The position numbers and the translations under genes are program-made. From contig SVIR01000004.1 of the NCBI GenBank assembly GCA_015069395.1, positions 1 to 64,000 on the forward strand: 64,000 bases of DNA. Direction: 5' to 3'. Origin of the DNA: Clostridiales bacterium. GTDB lineage: Bacteria; Bacillota; Clostridia; Christensenellales; UBA1242. Under the pieces are notes generated by a model that was given only the letters and a program-made list of their open reading frames with translations, ran no database searches and was not told the DNA's origin. Shown one piece after another: positions 1 to 7,875 of the stretch (positions are counted from its first letter, which is position 1; each line of letters starts with the position of its first letter).

Positions 1-327
1 TGTTCTGTTTTTGTTGTCTGTCAAGCATTCAACAATAACAGCTGAGCCACCCACGCCATAACCTTCGTAAGTGATTGCTTCATAATTTACTCCAGACAAT
101 TCGCCAGATGCTTTTTTGATTGATCTTTCAATATTGTCGTTTGGCATATTGTTGGCTTTTGCCTTAGCTATGATGTCTTTCAATTTGCTGTTAACGTTAG
201 GGTCTGCCCCACCAGTTTTTACACAAACTGCGATTTCTCTACCAATTTTAGTAAAAATCTTTCCTCTTGCGGCATCAGTCTTACCTTTTTTGGCCTGTAT
301 GTTATGCCATTTTGAATGTCCAGACAT
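1..327 (-). CDS. yebC: YebC/PmpR family regulator, C-terminus cut by window edge
   Basis: The first 109 residues are visible and open with [18 protein letters not shown], the hallmark N-terminus of the YebC/PmpR family. Members are cytoplasmic proteins described as transcriptional regulators and, more recently, as factors that help ribosomes through proline stretches. The frame is open to base 1, so the rest of the roughly 240-residue protein lies outside the window. The ATG at 325-327 has an AAGGAG-type ribosome site in the 12-nt gap after trmH, so it probably belongs to the infC operon. Family call is certain; which of the two roles applies cannot be told from sequence. Confidence 0.93.
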   Translation of the reverse strand, partial: MSGHSKWHNIQAKKGKTDAARGKIFTKIGREIAVCVKTGGADPNVNSKLKDIIAKAKANNMPNDNIERSIKKASGELSGVNYEAITYEGYGVGGSAVIVECLTDNKNRT

Positions 328-339
328 ACCTTTTCTCCT

Positions 340-1065
340 TTATATTTTGTTTTTGTTTATTTCAAACATAATTATTGAGCCACTAACTCCTGCATTTAAA
401 CTTTCAATCCCCTTTTTCATAGGAATTTTTACTGTTTTGTAGCACATTTTAGTGAGTTCTTCGCTAACCCCTTGCCCCTCGTTTCCAACAACAATGCCAA
501 TCATATCCTCAGTTTTAAATTCAAAAATGTTTTCACCATTCATATCACAACAAATCAAGTTTAATTGATTTTCTTCTGCAAATTTCATAAAGTCCGTTTT
601 GTTAAATTCAAAAATGTTTGCATTGAAAATTGCTCCTGCTGTACTTCTGATTAGTTTGCTATTTGATTTCCTAACACTGTCAATAAGATAAACATATTCA
701 AAGCCTGAAGCAAAGGCGCTTCTTATCAAAGTTCCTACATTGCCAGGATCTTGCAATCCGTCCAATACTAAAAAGTTTGTTTTTGGTTTTTTATCAATAT
801 TTTGTGTGTAGTACGCAACGCATAATACCTTCTGTGGTGTTTTTGTGTCAGACAATTGTTCGATGGTTGTGTTGTCTACTTTGTAGACTTTCGCATCAGT
901 TTCAAAAGGGAGAACCTCTAAACTTGTTAGGATGCACTCAACATTGATTGTTTTGTTTTTTATAGCATCGCAAATAATTTTTGTGTTATCCAAAAAAAGC
1001 AAAGACTTGTTTTCTCGTTTTTGCTTTTTAAGGTTTAATATAAAATTCTTGGTTGCCTTTTCCAT
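340..1065 (-). CDS. TrmH/SpoU family RNA 2'-O-methyltransferase
   Basis: 241 residues, usual length. An N-terminal substrate-binding region (about 10-90) is followed by a SPOUT methylase domain with all three knotted motifs: LDGLQDPGNVGTLIRSA near 101-117, VVGNEGQG near 192-199 and IPMKKGIESLNAGVSGSI near 214-231. Such enzymes transfer methyl from S-adenosylmethionine to a ribose 2'-OH of rRNA or tRNA. The target is not evident; a position after rplT is common for this gene (ysgA in Bacillus). Its ATG shares one base with the rplT stop (TAATG), implying translational coupling. Residues 79-87 are encoded by a copy of the palindromic repeat described separately. Confidence 0.9.
   Translation of the reverse strand: MEKATKNFILNLKKQKRENKSLLFLDNTKIICDAIKNKTINVECILTSLEVLPFETDAKVYKVDNTTIEQLSDTKTPQKVLCVAYYTQNIDKKPKTNFLVLDGLQDPGNVGTLIRSAFASGFEYVYLIDSVRKSNSKLIRSTAGAIFNANIFEFNKTDFMKFAEENQLNLICCDMNGENIFEFKTEDMIGIVVGNEGQGVSEELTKMCYKTVKIPMKKGIESLNAGVSGSIIMFEINKNKI
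806..829 (-). repeat. Copy of the 24-25 bp palindromic repeat inside trmH
   Basis: Read on the minus strand the right arm GCGTACTACAC is identical to that of the intergenic copy at 21894-21918, and the left arm ends in GTATTATGC, with a 3-nt spacer. It lies in the linker between the substrate-binding and methylase domains of the TrmH protein, in frame. It may be a coding copy of the dispersed palindrome or a chance match; the arm identity favours relatedness. Confidence 0.4.
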
Positions 1066-1412
1066 TAAGCCTTCTTAGCAACTTCAACAAGGCTTGCAAA
1101 AGAAGCTGGTTCTCTAACTGCCATATCAGCAAGAACTTTTCTGTTGAGAGTTACGTTTGCTTTTTTAAGACCATTGATAAATCTGCTATATGAAATGTCA
1201 TTCAATCTGCAAGCAGCATTAATTCTTGTGATCCAAAGAGCACGGAAATCTCTTTTCTTGAGTTTTCTTCCGATGTAAGCATATTGCCCACTCTTCATAA
1301 CTTGTTCTCTAGCTGTTCTATAAAGTTTACTCTTAGCTCCAAAGTAACCTTTTGCTTGTTTTAAAATTTTTCTACGCTTTTTAACTGCGTTTACTCCTCT
1401 TTTAATTCTCAT
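1065..1412 (-). CDS. rplT: 50S ribosomal protein L20
   Basis: 115 residues, the normal length for L20. It has the basic N-terminal extension that threads into 23S rRNA, with [19 protein letters not shown], and the globular C-terminal part with [11 protein letters not shown] and the [12 protein letters not shown] segment. L20 is a primary 23S rRNA binder needed for large-subunit assembly. In Bacillus its free form represses its own operon by binding the infC leader, and the leader here carries a suitable terminator. It is third in infC-rpmI-rplT, 13 nt after rpmI. Confidence 0.98.
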   Translation of the reverse strand: MRIKRGVNAVKKRRKILKQAKGYFGAKSKLYRTAREQVMKSGQYAYIGRKLKKRDFRALWITRINAACRLNDISYSRFINGLKKANVTLNRKVLADMAVREPASFASLVEVAKKA

Positions 1413-1425
1413 ATCTCCCTCCTAA

Positions 1426-1620
1426 TTACTTGCAGAGTAAAGTCTTGATGTTGCTAGCATTCTTTCCAGCAATATAAGACCCTTTTCTAAGTTTTCTTTT
1501 TTGATTCTTGCTTTTGTTTGTCATAAAGTGGCTTCTGTTTGGTCTAGCGTATTTAACTTTACCAGTTGCAGTGAGTGAATATCTTTTCTTTGCACCACTG
1601 TGTGTCTTCATTTTAGGCAT
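1426..1620 (-). CDS. rpmI: 50S ribosomal protein L35
   Basis: 64 residues with the standard L35 start PKMKTHSGAKKR and a very basic body (HFMTNKSKNQKRKLRKG), ending near the usual LL position. It is a small structural protein of the large subunit. The gene lies between infC and rplT, 15 nt after infC with an AGGAGAAAAG-type ribosome site, the order conserved across bacteria. Control should be shared with infC and rplT through the common leader. Confidence 0.98.
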   Translation of the reverse strand: MPKMKTHSGAKKRYSLTATGKVKYARPNRSHFMTNKSKNQKRKLRKGSYIAGKNASNIKTLLCK

Positions 1621-1635
1621 TTTTCTTTTCTCCTT

Positions 1636-2151
1636 TTAATTTGCTTTCTTTGGATTGATTACGACAGATACATTTCTGCCCATAATAACAGGCTCTTTGT
1701 CAATAGAACCATATTCTGCAAGGTCTTGAACAAACTTCTTAACTATTTCTACTGCATTTTTAGAATAAGCTTGTTCTCTTCCTCTCATTCTCAATGAAAC
1801 CTTCACCTTGTCGCCATCTTGCAAGATTTTTTGAGCGTTTTTCAATTTGAAACTTACATGATAATCGTCAATTCTCATTGAAAGTTGAATTTCTTTGATT
1901 TCGCTGATTTTTTGGTTTTTTCTAAGTTCTTTCTCTTTCTTGATTGAGTCAAACTTAAATTTGCCATAATCCATAAGTTTGCAAACTGGTGGATTTGCAT
2001 TTGGTGACATCAAAACGAGGTCAAGCCCCTCTCTATCAGCTGCAGCCTGAGCATCAGCCTTAGACACAACACCAAGTTGTTCTCCTTCTTCTCCGATCAA
2101 TCTTACTTCTTTTGCTGTGATTTGTTCGTTGATTAATAATTCCTTGAAAAT
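1636..2151 (-). CDS. infC: Translation initiation factor IF-3, AUU start
   Basis: IF-3 binds the 30S subunit, keeps it from joining 50S early and proofreads the start codon. The N-domain begins INEQITAKEVRLIGEEGEQLG; the middle carries MDYGKFKFDSIKKEKELRKNQ and the C-domain IQLSMRIDDYHVSFKLKNA. No ATG exists at the proper start. An in-frame ATT at 2149-2151 gives MFKELLINEQI, matching family N-termini and a 171-residue protein, and follows AAAGGGAG (2161-2168) by 9 nt. An in-frame TAA at 2167-2169 rules out anything further upstream. The alternatives are ATC at 2131-2133 and TTG at 2098-2100, but the latter would drop conserved residues. AUU starts are the known self-sensing device of infC. 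Confidence 0.93.
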   Translation of the reverse strand: MFKELLINEQITAKEVRLIGEEGEQLGVVSKADAQAAADREGLDLVLMSPNANPPVCKLMDYGKFKFDSIKKEKELRKNQKISEIKEIQLSMRIDDYHVSFKLKNAQKILQDGDKVKVSLRMRGREQAYSKNAVEIVKKFVQDLAEYGSIDKEPVIMGRNVSVVINPKKAN

Positions 2152-2168
2152 GGTCGTAATCTCCCTTT

Positions 2169-2202
2169 AAAAAAAATTTGGTAGGACGCAAAGTTCTACC
2201 AA
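2169..2202 (-). terminator. Leader attenuator of the infC operon (L20-leader-like)
   Basis: On the minus strand a 7-bp stem TTGGTAG/CTACCAA (2196-2202 with 2178-2184) with an 11-nt loop is followed by AAA and eight T. The T-run directly abuts the infC ribosome site AAAGGGAG. This is an intrinsic terminator about 100-130 nt into the transcript and before the first gene, so it is regulatory. In Bacillus the infC-rpmI-rplT leader is controlled by L20-dependent termination; the same logic is inferred here, but I did not fold the full leader. Confidence 0.75.
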
Positions 2203-2306
2203 TCTCAAAATCAAAAAATTTGTATATAAAAATATTCAAAATTTTTGACCACACCAAAACCTTATTCGGTGGGTGAGAAGGTATACTTCTGCTTTCTTAC
2301 CCAAAC

Positions 2307-2335
2307 AATATAACATAATTGAAAAACTTTGTCAA
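2307..2335 (-). promoter_or_regulatory. Promoter of infC-rpmI-rplT operon
   Basis: Perfect TTGACA at 2330-2335 and TATATT at 2307-2312 with a 17-bp spacer on the minus strand. Predicted start near 2300 gives a leader of about 150 nt holding the attenuator. The -35 box sits immediately after the stop codon of the upstream membrane gene. Confidence 0.85.
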
Positions 2336-2887
2336 CTATTTTTTCGACTTTTTTTGTTTTCTTTTAAAAATTGCAAAAGGAGATGTTTCTAAAAGACTGC
2401 CGATCTTCATAACTACCACTTCACACTTTTCCACAGCAAAAGTTTTCATAACGGCTTTCCCAAAGATTGTCAGGCCTGCAATGAGCGAACTTATAAGGCA
2501 AGTTGTAATAAAATAAACATTTGGATTTGAAATTTGCATATTGACAGTCAAACTTACCCCGCCTGCTCCACTTAAGATTCCACAGATGTCTCCTACCACA
2601 TCGGCACAAAAAGAAGAAACTTTTTCTCTGTTGTTGCAAAGTATTTTTGCTGTGTTGTAGCCCTTTTGATCTACAAATTTTTGTAATTTTGAGGTTTCAA
2701 TAGTTGTCACTGCTACGCCTATCATATCAAAAATTATGCTTACAAATATAAAAAACAAAATCACAAAAATAGACAGAAAGTATGAAAGTTTGGGAAATAG
2801 ACTTTGTGATACTATGCTAAAAAAAATTGATAGAGCTACTGATAAAACGAGAGTTTTATAAGCCCATCTAAGACTGTTTTTTTTCAT
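2336..2887 (-). CDS. Putative membrane protein, CorB/DUF21-like N-terminal family
   Basis: 183 residues from the ATG at 2885-2887. A longer frame reaching a TTG at 2924-2926 begins inside the proS terminator and is unlikely. Hydrophobic segments cover about residues 9-30, 37-60 and 120-142, and the C-terminus is basic (FKRKQKKSKK). The segment FDMIGVAVTTIET and later VSSFCADVVGDICGILSGAG resemble clostridial proteins annotated as CorB-like or DUF21-related. No CBS or transporter-associated domain follows, so transport activity is not shown. There is no clear ribosome binding site. Function unknown; placed between the proS terminator and the infC promoter, apparently a lone gene. Confidence 0.7.
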   Translation of the reverse strand: MKKNSLRWAYKTLVLSVALSIFFSIVSQSLFPKLSYFLSIFVILFFIFVSIIFDMIGVAVTTIETSKLQKFVDQKGYNTAKILCNNREKVSSFCADVVGDICGILSGAGGVSLTVNMQISNPNVYFITTCLISSLIAGLTIFGKAVMKTFAVEKCEVVVMKIGSLLETSPFAIFKRKQKKSKK

Positions 2888-2924
2888 AAAATAATATATT
2901 AAAAAATCTTTCAGTTTAGGACAC

Positions 2925-2944
2925 AAAAAAGAGGCTTTTGCCCC
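2925..2944 (-). terminator. Terminator of the asp23-nusB-xseAB-proS operon
   Basis: AGGGGC/GCCTCT stem (one G-T pair) with an AAAA loop and six T on the minus strand, immediately after the proS stop codon. Confidence 0.75.
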
Positions 2945-4672
2945 TTAAATGTCTTTTTCAATTTCTTCTTTTTCAAATTTGATAATGGCCTTAATTTCGT
3001 TGATAAGCTCAGAGATTTCGATAAACGTTTTCTCTCCACTAGAACGAATAGTAATCTCTGCTTGGCCATTTGCAATTGTTTTAGGACTTATAACGACGCG
3101 TACAGGAATGCCCATAAGTTCGCTGTCTGTAAGCTTTACACCGGCAGATACATTTCTGTCGTCAAACAAAACTTCGATACCTTCTGTTTGCATAGTTTTG
3201 TAAAGCTCTTCAGTAATAGTGCTAACATTTTCGTCTTCTATTCTGATTGGACAAAGATAAACTTGCCAAGGTGCGATTGTTATAGGCCAAACCATACCCT
3301 TTTCGTCTGCTTTTTCTTCAATAATACTTGCAAGAGATCTTCCAACACCAATTCCGTAACAGCCCATAATAGGCTCTTTGGTTGTGCCGTCTGGCATATT
3401 AATTTTCATACCCATAGTTTTTGTGTATTTTGTTCCGAGTTGGAAGATGTTTCCAATTTCGATTCCTCTATTTAATGTCAAAGGACTATGGCATTCACAA
3501 CACAAATCACCCTCTCTTACATTTGAGAAATCTTCAAATTTTTCAGGTTTAACATCTCTTGAAATGCTTACGTTTTTGATGTGAAAATCTTTTTTATTTG
3601 CTCCTGTAACAAAGTTTTCAAGCCCTTCTAATGTTTTGTCAAAGAAAACAAAACTTCCTTCAGGAAGATTGATGTTTACGCAACCTATATTTCCTGCGAA
3701 AAGGCCTCTTTCTTCAACGTCTACTGGATAAAGTTCGCTTTGGCATAGCTTTGAAAGTTTTGTTTCATTTATATCGCAATCGCCCCTAATAAATGCAACA
3801 ACAAGCTTTTCGTCCAATGTTTGATAACAAACTGCTTTGCAAGAATGTTTTGCATCTATTTCTAAAAAGGCGGCAACTTCTTCAATGGTTTTTGCATTTC
3901 CGGTGAAAACTTCTTCCATTTTACCAGCAACATTGTGGTCGCTTTCGTCTTTAATTGAGTTTGCAACTTCCATATTGCTGCTATAGTTGCAGTGAGGACA
4001 AATAACAAGTTTGTCTTCACCAGCTTCAGTAACGGCCATAAATTCGTCGGCAACCTTGCCTCCCATCATTCCTGTATCACTTTTTACAGAAATAAAGTTT
4101 TTAAAACCGATTCGCTTATAGATTCTTACATAAGCATCAAACACTTTTTTATAATAATCTTCAAGGTCTTCTTGGTTTGTATGAAAAGAATAGGCGTCTT
4201 TCATTGTAAATTCTCTAACTCTAATCAAGCCACCCCTTGGTCTTGCTTCGTCACGGAACTTTGTTTGAATTTGATAAATCATACAAGGCAAATCTTCATG
4301 GCTTGTAGCTGTGTTGAGCATCATATGAACGGCAGCTTCTTCGTGTGTCATACCAAGCAACATATCGTGCCCTGTTCTGTCTTTAAAACGTACCATTTCG
4401 TCTTTGATAGAACTATATCTGCCACTCATATCCCAAAGTTCTCTTGGCATAACAACAGGGAACAAAACCTCTTGCCCTCCAATGTTGTTCATTTCTTCTC
4501 TAATGATGTTTTGAATCTTTTGGCTTACTCTTTGTGCTGGTGGAAGCAATGAAAATATTCCAGTCCCAACTTGTTTTATAAAACCTGCTCTTAAAAGCAA
4601 AATATGACTTTTAAGACTTGCGCTTGATGGAGTTTCTTTTACTCTTTTTCCAACTAATTTGCTGATTCTCAT
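2945..4672 (-). CDS. proS: Prolyl-tRNA synthetase (bacterial type with editing insert)
   Basis: 575 residues, the length of the long bacterial ProRS. Class II core at about 1-230 with motif 2 FRDEARPRGGLIRVREFTM; a YbaK-like editing insertion around 235-380, which hydrolyses Ala-tRNA(Pro); motif 3 GIGVGRSLASIIEE near 440; and an anticodon-binding domain over the last 100 residues. It attaches proline to tRNA(Pro) in the cytoplasm. In Bacillus proS lies between rseP and polC; here it has moved to the end of the xseA-xseB operon and overlaps xseB by 4 nt (ATGA). I see no T-box upstream. Confidence 0.97.
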   Translation of the reverse strand: MRISKLVGKRVKETPSSASLKSHILLLRAGFIKQVGTGIFSLLPPAQRVSQKIQNIIREEMNNIGGQEVLFPVVMPRELWDMSGRYSSIKDEMVRFKDRTGHDMLLGMTHEEAAVHMMLNTATSHEDLPCMIYQIQTKFRDEARPRGGLIRVREFTMKDAYSFHTNQEDLEDYYKKVFDAYVRIYKRIGFKNFISVKSDTGMMGGKVADEFMAVTEAGEDKLVICPHCNYSSNMEVANSIKDESDHNVAGKMEEVFTGNAKTIEEVAAFLEIDAKHSCKAVCYQTLDEKLVVAFIRGDCDINETKLSKLCQSELYPVDVEERGLFAGNIGCVNINLPEGSFVFFDKTLEGLENFVTGANKKDFHIKNVSISRDVKPEKFEDFSNVREGDLCCECHSPLTLNRGIEIGNIFQLGTKYTKTMGMKINMPDGTTKEPIMGCYGIGVGRSLASIIEEKADEKGMVWPITIAPWQVYLCPIRIEDENVSTITEELYKTMQTEGIEVLFDDRNVSAGVKLTDSELMGIPVRVVISPKTIANGQAEITIRSSGEKTFIEISELINEIKAIIKFEKEEIEKDI

Positions 4673-4872
4673 AATTCTTCCTCCGTGATAGAATCTAAGT
4701 CTTTTTTAATTTGATAAAGTTTACCCGTTGTTTTTGAAAGTTCTTCTTGCGAAAATTTGGCAAGAATGTTTGCCCTTTCAAAAAGCTCTTGTGCAGTCTT
4801 TAACGGCAACTGTTCATTTTCAAGCTTTTTTATTATTTCTTCAAGTTCTTTTATTGCTTCTTCGTAATTCAT
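4669..4872 (-). CDS. xseB: Exodeoxyribonuclease VII small subunit
   Basis: 67 residues, the standard size. The sequence begins MNYEEAIKELEEIIKKLEN and continues with LPLKTAQELFERA, the helical hairpin typical of XseB. Several copies bind each XseA to form exonuclease VII, which degrades single-stranded DNA from either end. It lies 10 nt after xseA with its own ribosome site and overlaps proS by 4 nt. Confidence 0.95.
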   Translation of the reverse strand: MNYEEAIKELEEIIKKLENEQLPLKTAQELFERANILAKFSQEELSKTTGKLYQIKKDLDSITEEEL

Positions 4873-4882
4873 TATGTTCTCC

Positions 4883-6049
4883 TTAATTCTGGACAGTTAC
4901 TGAGCCGTCTACAAAGTTGATTTCAATAGGTTCGCCTTTCTTCAAGTCGACTTTTTTTCCAACAGGATTTCCGTTTTGTTCTATTTTAGCATAACCCAAT
5001 GCTAATATGTCAAGAGGATTAAGTTTTTTTATGGTGGCAAGTTTAAGTTTTAAAGAGTAATCTTCTTGCAAAATAAATGAATTTAATTTTGTTGATACTT
5101 GTTGAGCAAGTTTTTGTAAATACCTATTCTTTTGGTTTAAATAATCAGTTGATAAAGACAAAAAGTTTGATTTCGCATTTTGAAAAGAAAATGTTTTGTC
5201 TGCAATACAAATTTCTATCATTCTTGACAAACGAGAAATTTCTCGTTTAAAAGTTTGTTGTAGTGATTTTGTGTCTTTGGTAAGTAGTTCTGCTGCTGCA
5301 CTTGGAGTTGGAGCTCTAAGGTCAGATACAAAATCAATAATTGTAAAGTCTACTTCGTGACCAACTGCCGAAATGATTGGTTTTTTGCAATTGTATGTAG
5401 CTCTTGCAACAAGTTCGGTGTTGTAAGCTGACAAATCTTCCAAACTTCCACCACCTCTCGCAACAACAACGACGTCAACTTTGTCATATTCTGAAAAAAA
5501 GTTTATTCCGTTTGCAATTTCTTGTTCTGCTCCGTTGCCTTGAACTTTTGTGTCATACAAAACAATATCTACTGCTTTGTTTCTACGCCACGAAACATTT
5601 TTTATGTCTTGAATGACAGCCCCATCTTTTGAAGTTACTACACCAATTCGGTGGATTGTTTCAGGAATTGCTTTTTTGTGTTCGACATCAAACAAACCCT
5701 CTTTTTCAAGTTTAGCTTTAAGTTCTAAGAAGCGTTGATACAAGAGCCCAAGTCCGTAAGGAGCAATTTTATTTACAATAAAATTAAACCTTCCACTCTT
5801 TGCATAGAAATTTGGCGAACCCGTCACTACAACACAGTCGCCTTCGTTTAAATTTGCAAGCATATCCCCATAAAAAGCAACACATGGCAAAGAGCTTTCT
5901 TCGTCTTTTAATGAAAAATAAGTGGCCGTTTTTGATCTAGAAATGCCAAAAACTTCTCCAACGATATTTATGTTGTGGAGAAGTTCTTCTGCATTAAAGA
6001 TATCTTTAATTATGTTATTAAATTTTGAAACTGTTAAATTTGTATTCAT
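4883..6049 (-). CDS. xseA: Exodeoxyribonuclease VII large subunit
   Basis: 388 residues, slightly shorter than the 400-450 common in the family. An N-terminal OB fold (about 1-105, with ATYFSLKDEESSLPCVAFYG) is followed by the catalytic domain, with RIGVVTSKDGAVIQDI, VVVVARGGGSLEDLSAYN and ISAVGHEVDFTIIDFVSDLR (D and H of the active centre), then a coiled-coil region and a final domain with DILALGYAKI. The ATG shares a base with the nusB stop (TAATG). It works in repair and single-strand DNA clearance with XseB. Confidence 0.96.
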   Translation of the reverse strand: MNTNLTVSKFNNIIKDIFNAEELLHNINIVGEVFGISRSKTATYFSLKDEESSLPCVAFYGDMLANLNEGDCVVVTGSPNFYAKSGRFNFIVNKIAPYGLGLLYQRFLELKAKLEKEGLFDVEHKKAIPETIHRIGVVTSKDGAVIQDIKNVSWRRNKAVDIVLYDTKVQGNGAEQEIANGINFFSEYDKVDVVVVARGGGSLEDLSAYNTELVARATYNCKKPIISAVGHEVDFTIIDFVSDLRAPTPSAAAELLTKDTKSLQQTFKREISRLSRMIEICIADKTFSFQNAKSNFLSLSTDYLNQKNRYLQKLAQQVSTKLNSFILQEDYSLKLKLATIKKLNPLDILALGYAKIEQNGNPVGKKVDLKKGEPIEINFVDGSVTVQN

Positions 6050-6432
6050 TAATCTTTCAATATGGCAGATATAATTCCATTAATAAATTTTGAAGATTTT
6101 TCAGTGCTGTAAGTCTTGGCAAGTTCTAACGCCTCGTTGATTGCAACGCCTTTTGGAGTGTTGCAATACAAAATTTCTGTCAGTGCTAAATATATTAAAG
6201 CCAAGTCAATTTTGAAAAGTCGATTGTATTCAAAATTTTTTAAATGTGCTTCAATTTTTGATTTCATTGTTTCTTGATTTTCGCTGAATGCTGTCAAAAT
6301 ATTTTTAAAGAAGTCTTGGTCTTCTTCTTTTTTTAAGTCAACCAAGTTTTCTCTTGACAATTCTTCGTCACATTCGTGAAATAAACCTTCAAAAATCAAC
6401 TTAAAAGCATTTTCTCTGGCATCTTTACGCAT
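6049..6432 (-). CDS. nusB: Transcription antitermination factor NusB
   Basis: 127 residues. The N-terminus RKDARENAFKLIFEGLF, the middle FEYNRLFKIDLALIYLALTEIL and the C-terminal GVAINEALELAKTYSTEKSSKFINGII are textbook NusB. It binds boxA RNA together with S10 for rRNA antitermination. It overlaps the end of the Asp23 gene by 8 nt and the start of xseA by 1 nt. The Asp23-nusB-xseA-xseB order matches the Bacillus yqhY-nusB-folD-xseA-xseB region without folD. Confidence 0.96.
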   Translation of the reverse strand: MRKDARENAFKLIFEGLFHECDEELSRENLVDLKKEEDQDFFKNILTAFSENQETMKSKIEAHLKNFEYNRLFKIDLALIYLALTEILYCNTPKGVAINEALELAKTYSTEKSSKFINGIISAILKD

Positions 6433-6793
6433 GTTGCACCTCTTTATCGCACTCTACATTCAAAACATGAATATTGATTTTAAGTGGCTTTAAAGCGACC
6501 ATTGTAGACAAAGAGTTTCTGATGTTTTCTTGAACTCTGTAAGCTACATCTGGTACGCTAAACCCTACAAAAAGATTGAGATAAACATCAATTGTCAAAG
6601 CGCCATTTTTTTCAAATTTGATTTCAACGCCATCGTCATAACGTGAGAAAAGTTTTTTATACCAAGGACGTTCGGTATTTGAAACACTTTCTACTCCATT
6701 GATTTCTTTTGCTGCCAAATTTATGATAGAAACAAGAATTTTTCTATCAAGTGTAATTTTTCCGTTGTTGGCTTCATTGTTTTTTACTGCCAT
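6425..6793 (-). CDS. Asp23/Gls24 family protein (YqhY-like)
   Basis: 122 residues. The core LVSIINLAAKEINGVESVSN, a central VEIKFEKNGALTIDVYLNLFVGFSVPDVAYRVQ split and NIRNSLSTMVALKPLKINIHV fit the Asp23/Gls24 (DUF322) fold. Family members are small cytoplasmic proteins tied to envelope stress and, for YqhY, to control of acetyl-CoA carboxylase. The neighbour nusB supports the YqhY subgroup. It is the first gene of its operon, behind a promoter at 6822-6851. Confidence 0.9.
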   Translation of the reverse strand: MAVKNNEANNGKITLDRKILVSIINLAAKEINGVESVSNTERPWYKKLFSRYDDGVEIKFEKNGALTIDVYLNLFVGFSVPDVAYRVQENIRNSLSTMVALKPLKINIHVLNVECDKEVQHA

Positions 6794-6821
6794 AACATTC
6801 TCCTTGTGCCTTTACAAAAGC

Positions 6822-6851
6822 ATTTTATCATAAGTCATACTCAATTTGCAA
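6822..6851 (-). promoter_or_regulatory. Promoter of asp23-nusB-xseAB-proS
   Basis: TTGCAA (6846-6851) and TAAAAT (6822-6827) separated by 18 bp on the minus strand, in the 59-nt gap after spoIIIAH. It would let housekeeping sigma-A transcribe these genes independently of the sporulation operon just upstream. Confidence 0.6.
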
Positions 6852-6852
6852 A

Positions 6853-7320
6853 TCATTCAGCTGGAATTATTACAATATTTTTAAGATTTGTTCCTAATTG
6901 TTCTTTTACGACTGTTGCAATTTGAGCAACTTCATTTTCAGAGAGAGCAGAACTTTTTACTACAACATTAACTTTTGTGTCAGAAATAGAGATAACGCAA
7001 TCCTCGAATCCTTGAGCTTTGATAAGCCCTTCTACTGCCAATTCTTGTTCCATTTTTTCGATAAGATCCATCTTTGCTGTTTCTGCAGCCAAGACTGCCG
7101 CTTCCGTAGAAGAATCACTATCAATTATTGCGTCATAATACAAAATTTCTTGATCTCTTGTGCTTGCTCTGTCATTTCTGTAAGAACTGAAATAACTAGT
7201 TGTCGCTGTGCTTGTATTTATGTCATTTACTGATTGATTTAGTACGATATTTAAATAGCCTGTTACTCCAAGCAATACTATCATAAGTGAAAGAATAATG
7301 ATTTTTGTTCTTTTTTTCAT
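6853..7320 (-). CDS. spoIIIAH: Stage III sporulation protein AH
   Basis: 155 residues. One N-terminal membrane helix (IIILSLMIVLLGVTGYLNIVL, about 7-27 in part) is followed by a linker and an extracytoplasmic ring-building domain with LIEKMEQELAVEGLIKAQGF and VNVVVKSSALSENEVAQI. SpoIIIAH sits in the mother-cell membrane around the forespore, binds SpoIIQ and forms part of the feeding channel. It is shorter than the Bacillus protein (218 residues) mainly in the linker. Last gene of the spoIIIA operon, 33 nt after spoIIIAG. Confidence 0.93.
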   Translation of the reverse strand: MKKRTKIIILSLMIVLLGVTGYLNIVLNQSVNDINTSTATTSYFSSYRNDRASTRDQEILYYDAIIDSDSSTEAAVLAAETAKMDLIEKMEQELAVEGLIKAQGFEDCVISISDTKVNVVVKSSALSENEVAQIATVVKEQLGTNLKNIVIIPAE

Positions 7321-7353
7321 AATATACTCCTTTTATTTCAACTTGCAATGTCG

Positions 7354-7866
7354 TTAAGACAACACCGTAATATTCTCTCTGTTAATTTCCAAAACCGTTT
7401 CAACTGCCGTAATGATGTTCATTTTGATGCTAAAATTTTTTGCCCCTTTGGCTACAACTACCACCCCCTTTATATTTGGATAGATTTCTTTAATGACGAT
7501 AGGTTGATTTGACACTAGAATTATTGTTTCGGTATTTATTGTAGTGGTTACATCTCCAGAAACAGTCGTTTTTGTTTCATTATCAGTAGCATATTCGTAA
7601 GTAAAACCACTTTCAAGAGTAATGACCACATCTACGTCTTCAACTCCATCAATCTGCTCTAATACATTACATAATTTATTCTCAAGCTTGTCCGCATATT
7701 CCATCGCAGAAGAATATTCTTCTGTCGAAAGTTCTTTCTTTGTGTCAGATTTTGAAGGAGAAAGACAAAAGAAATAGACTGCACAGACTACAAGCCCAAC
7801 AAATATTGCTAGCAAAATTTCAAAATGCTTTATCGATTTGATTTTGTTCCAAATGTTTTTTATCAT
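7354..7866 (-). CDS. spoIIIAG: Stage III sporulation protein AG
   Basis: 170 residues. One membrane helix at about 18-34 (FEILLAIFVGLVVCAVYFF in part), then the ring-building domain: YADKLENKLCNVLEQIDGVEDVDVVITLESG, split here as YADKLENKLCNVLEQ and IDGVEDVDVVITLESG, and the late KGVVVVAKGAKN and TAVETVLEI. SpoIIIAG forms the large ring of the mother-cell to forespore channel. It lies 9 nt after spoIIIAF, fully within the operon. Confidence 0.94.
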   Translation of the reverse strand: MIKNIWNKIKSIKHFEILLAIFVGLVVCAVYFFCLSPSKSDTKKELSTEEYSSAMEYADKLENKLCNVLEQIDGVEDVDVVITLESGFTYEYATDNETKTTVSGDVTTTINTETIILVSNQPIVIKEIYPNIKGVVVVAKGAKNFSIKMNIITAVETVLEINRENITVLS

Positions 7867-7875
7867 AACACCTCC

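Noticed and set aside
116..442. Hydrophobic plus-strand frame opposite yebC and trmH
   Set aside because: Antisense shadow of two recognisable genes.
2060..2257. Small ORF overlapping the infC leader
   Set aside because: It crosses the attenuator hairpin and ribosome site in another frame; it has no initiation signals.
3992..4552. Long open frame on the plus strand opposite proS (186 codons)
   Set aside because: It is antisense to well-conserved ProRS coding sequence, has no ribosome site and resembles no family. Similar antisense frames opposite tsf, infB, rpsB and xseA were rejected for the same reason.
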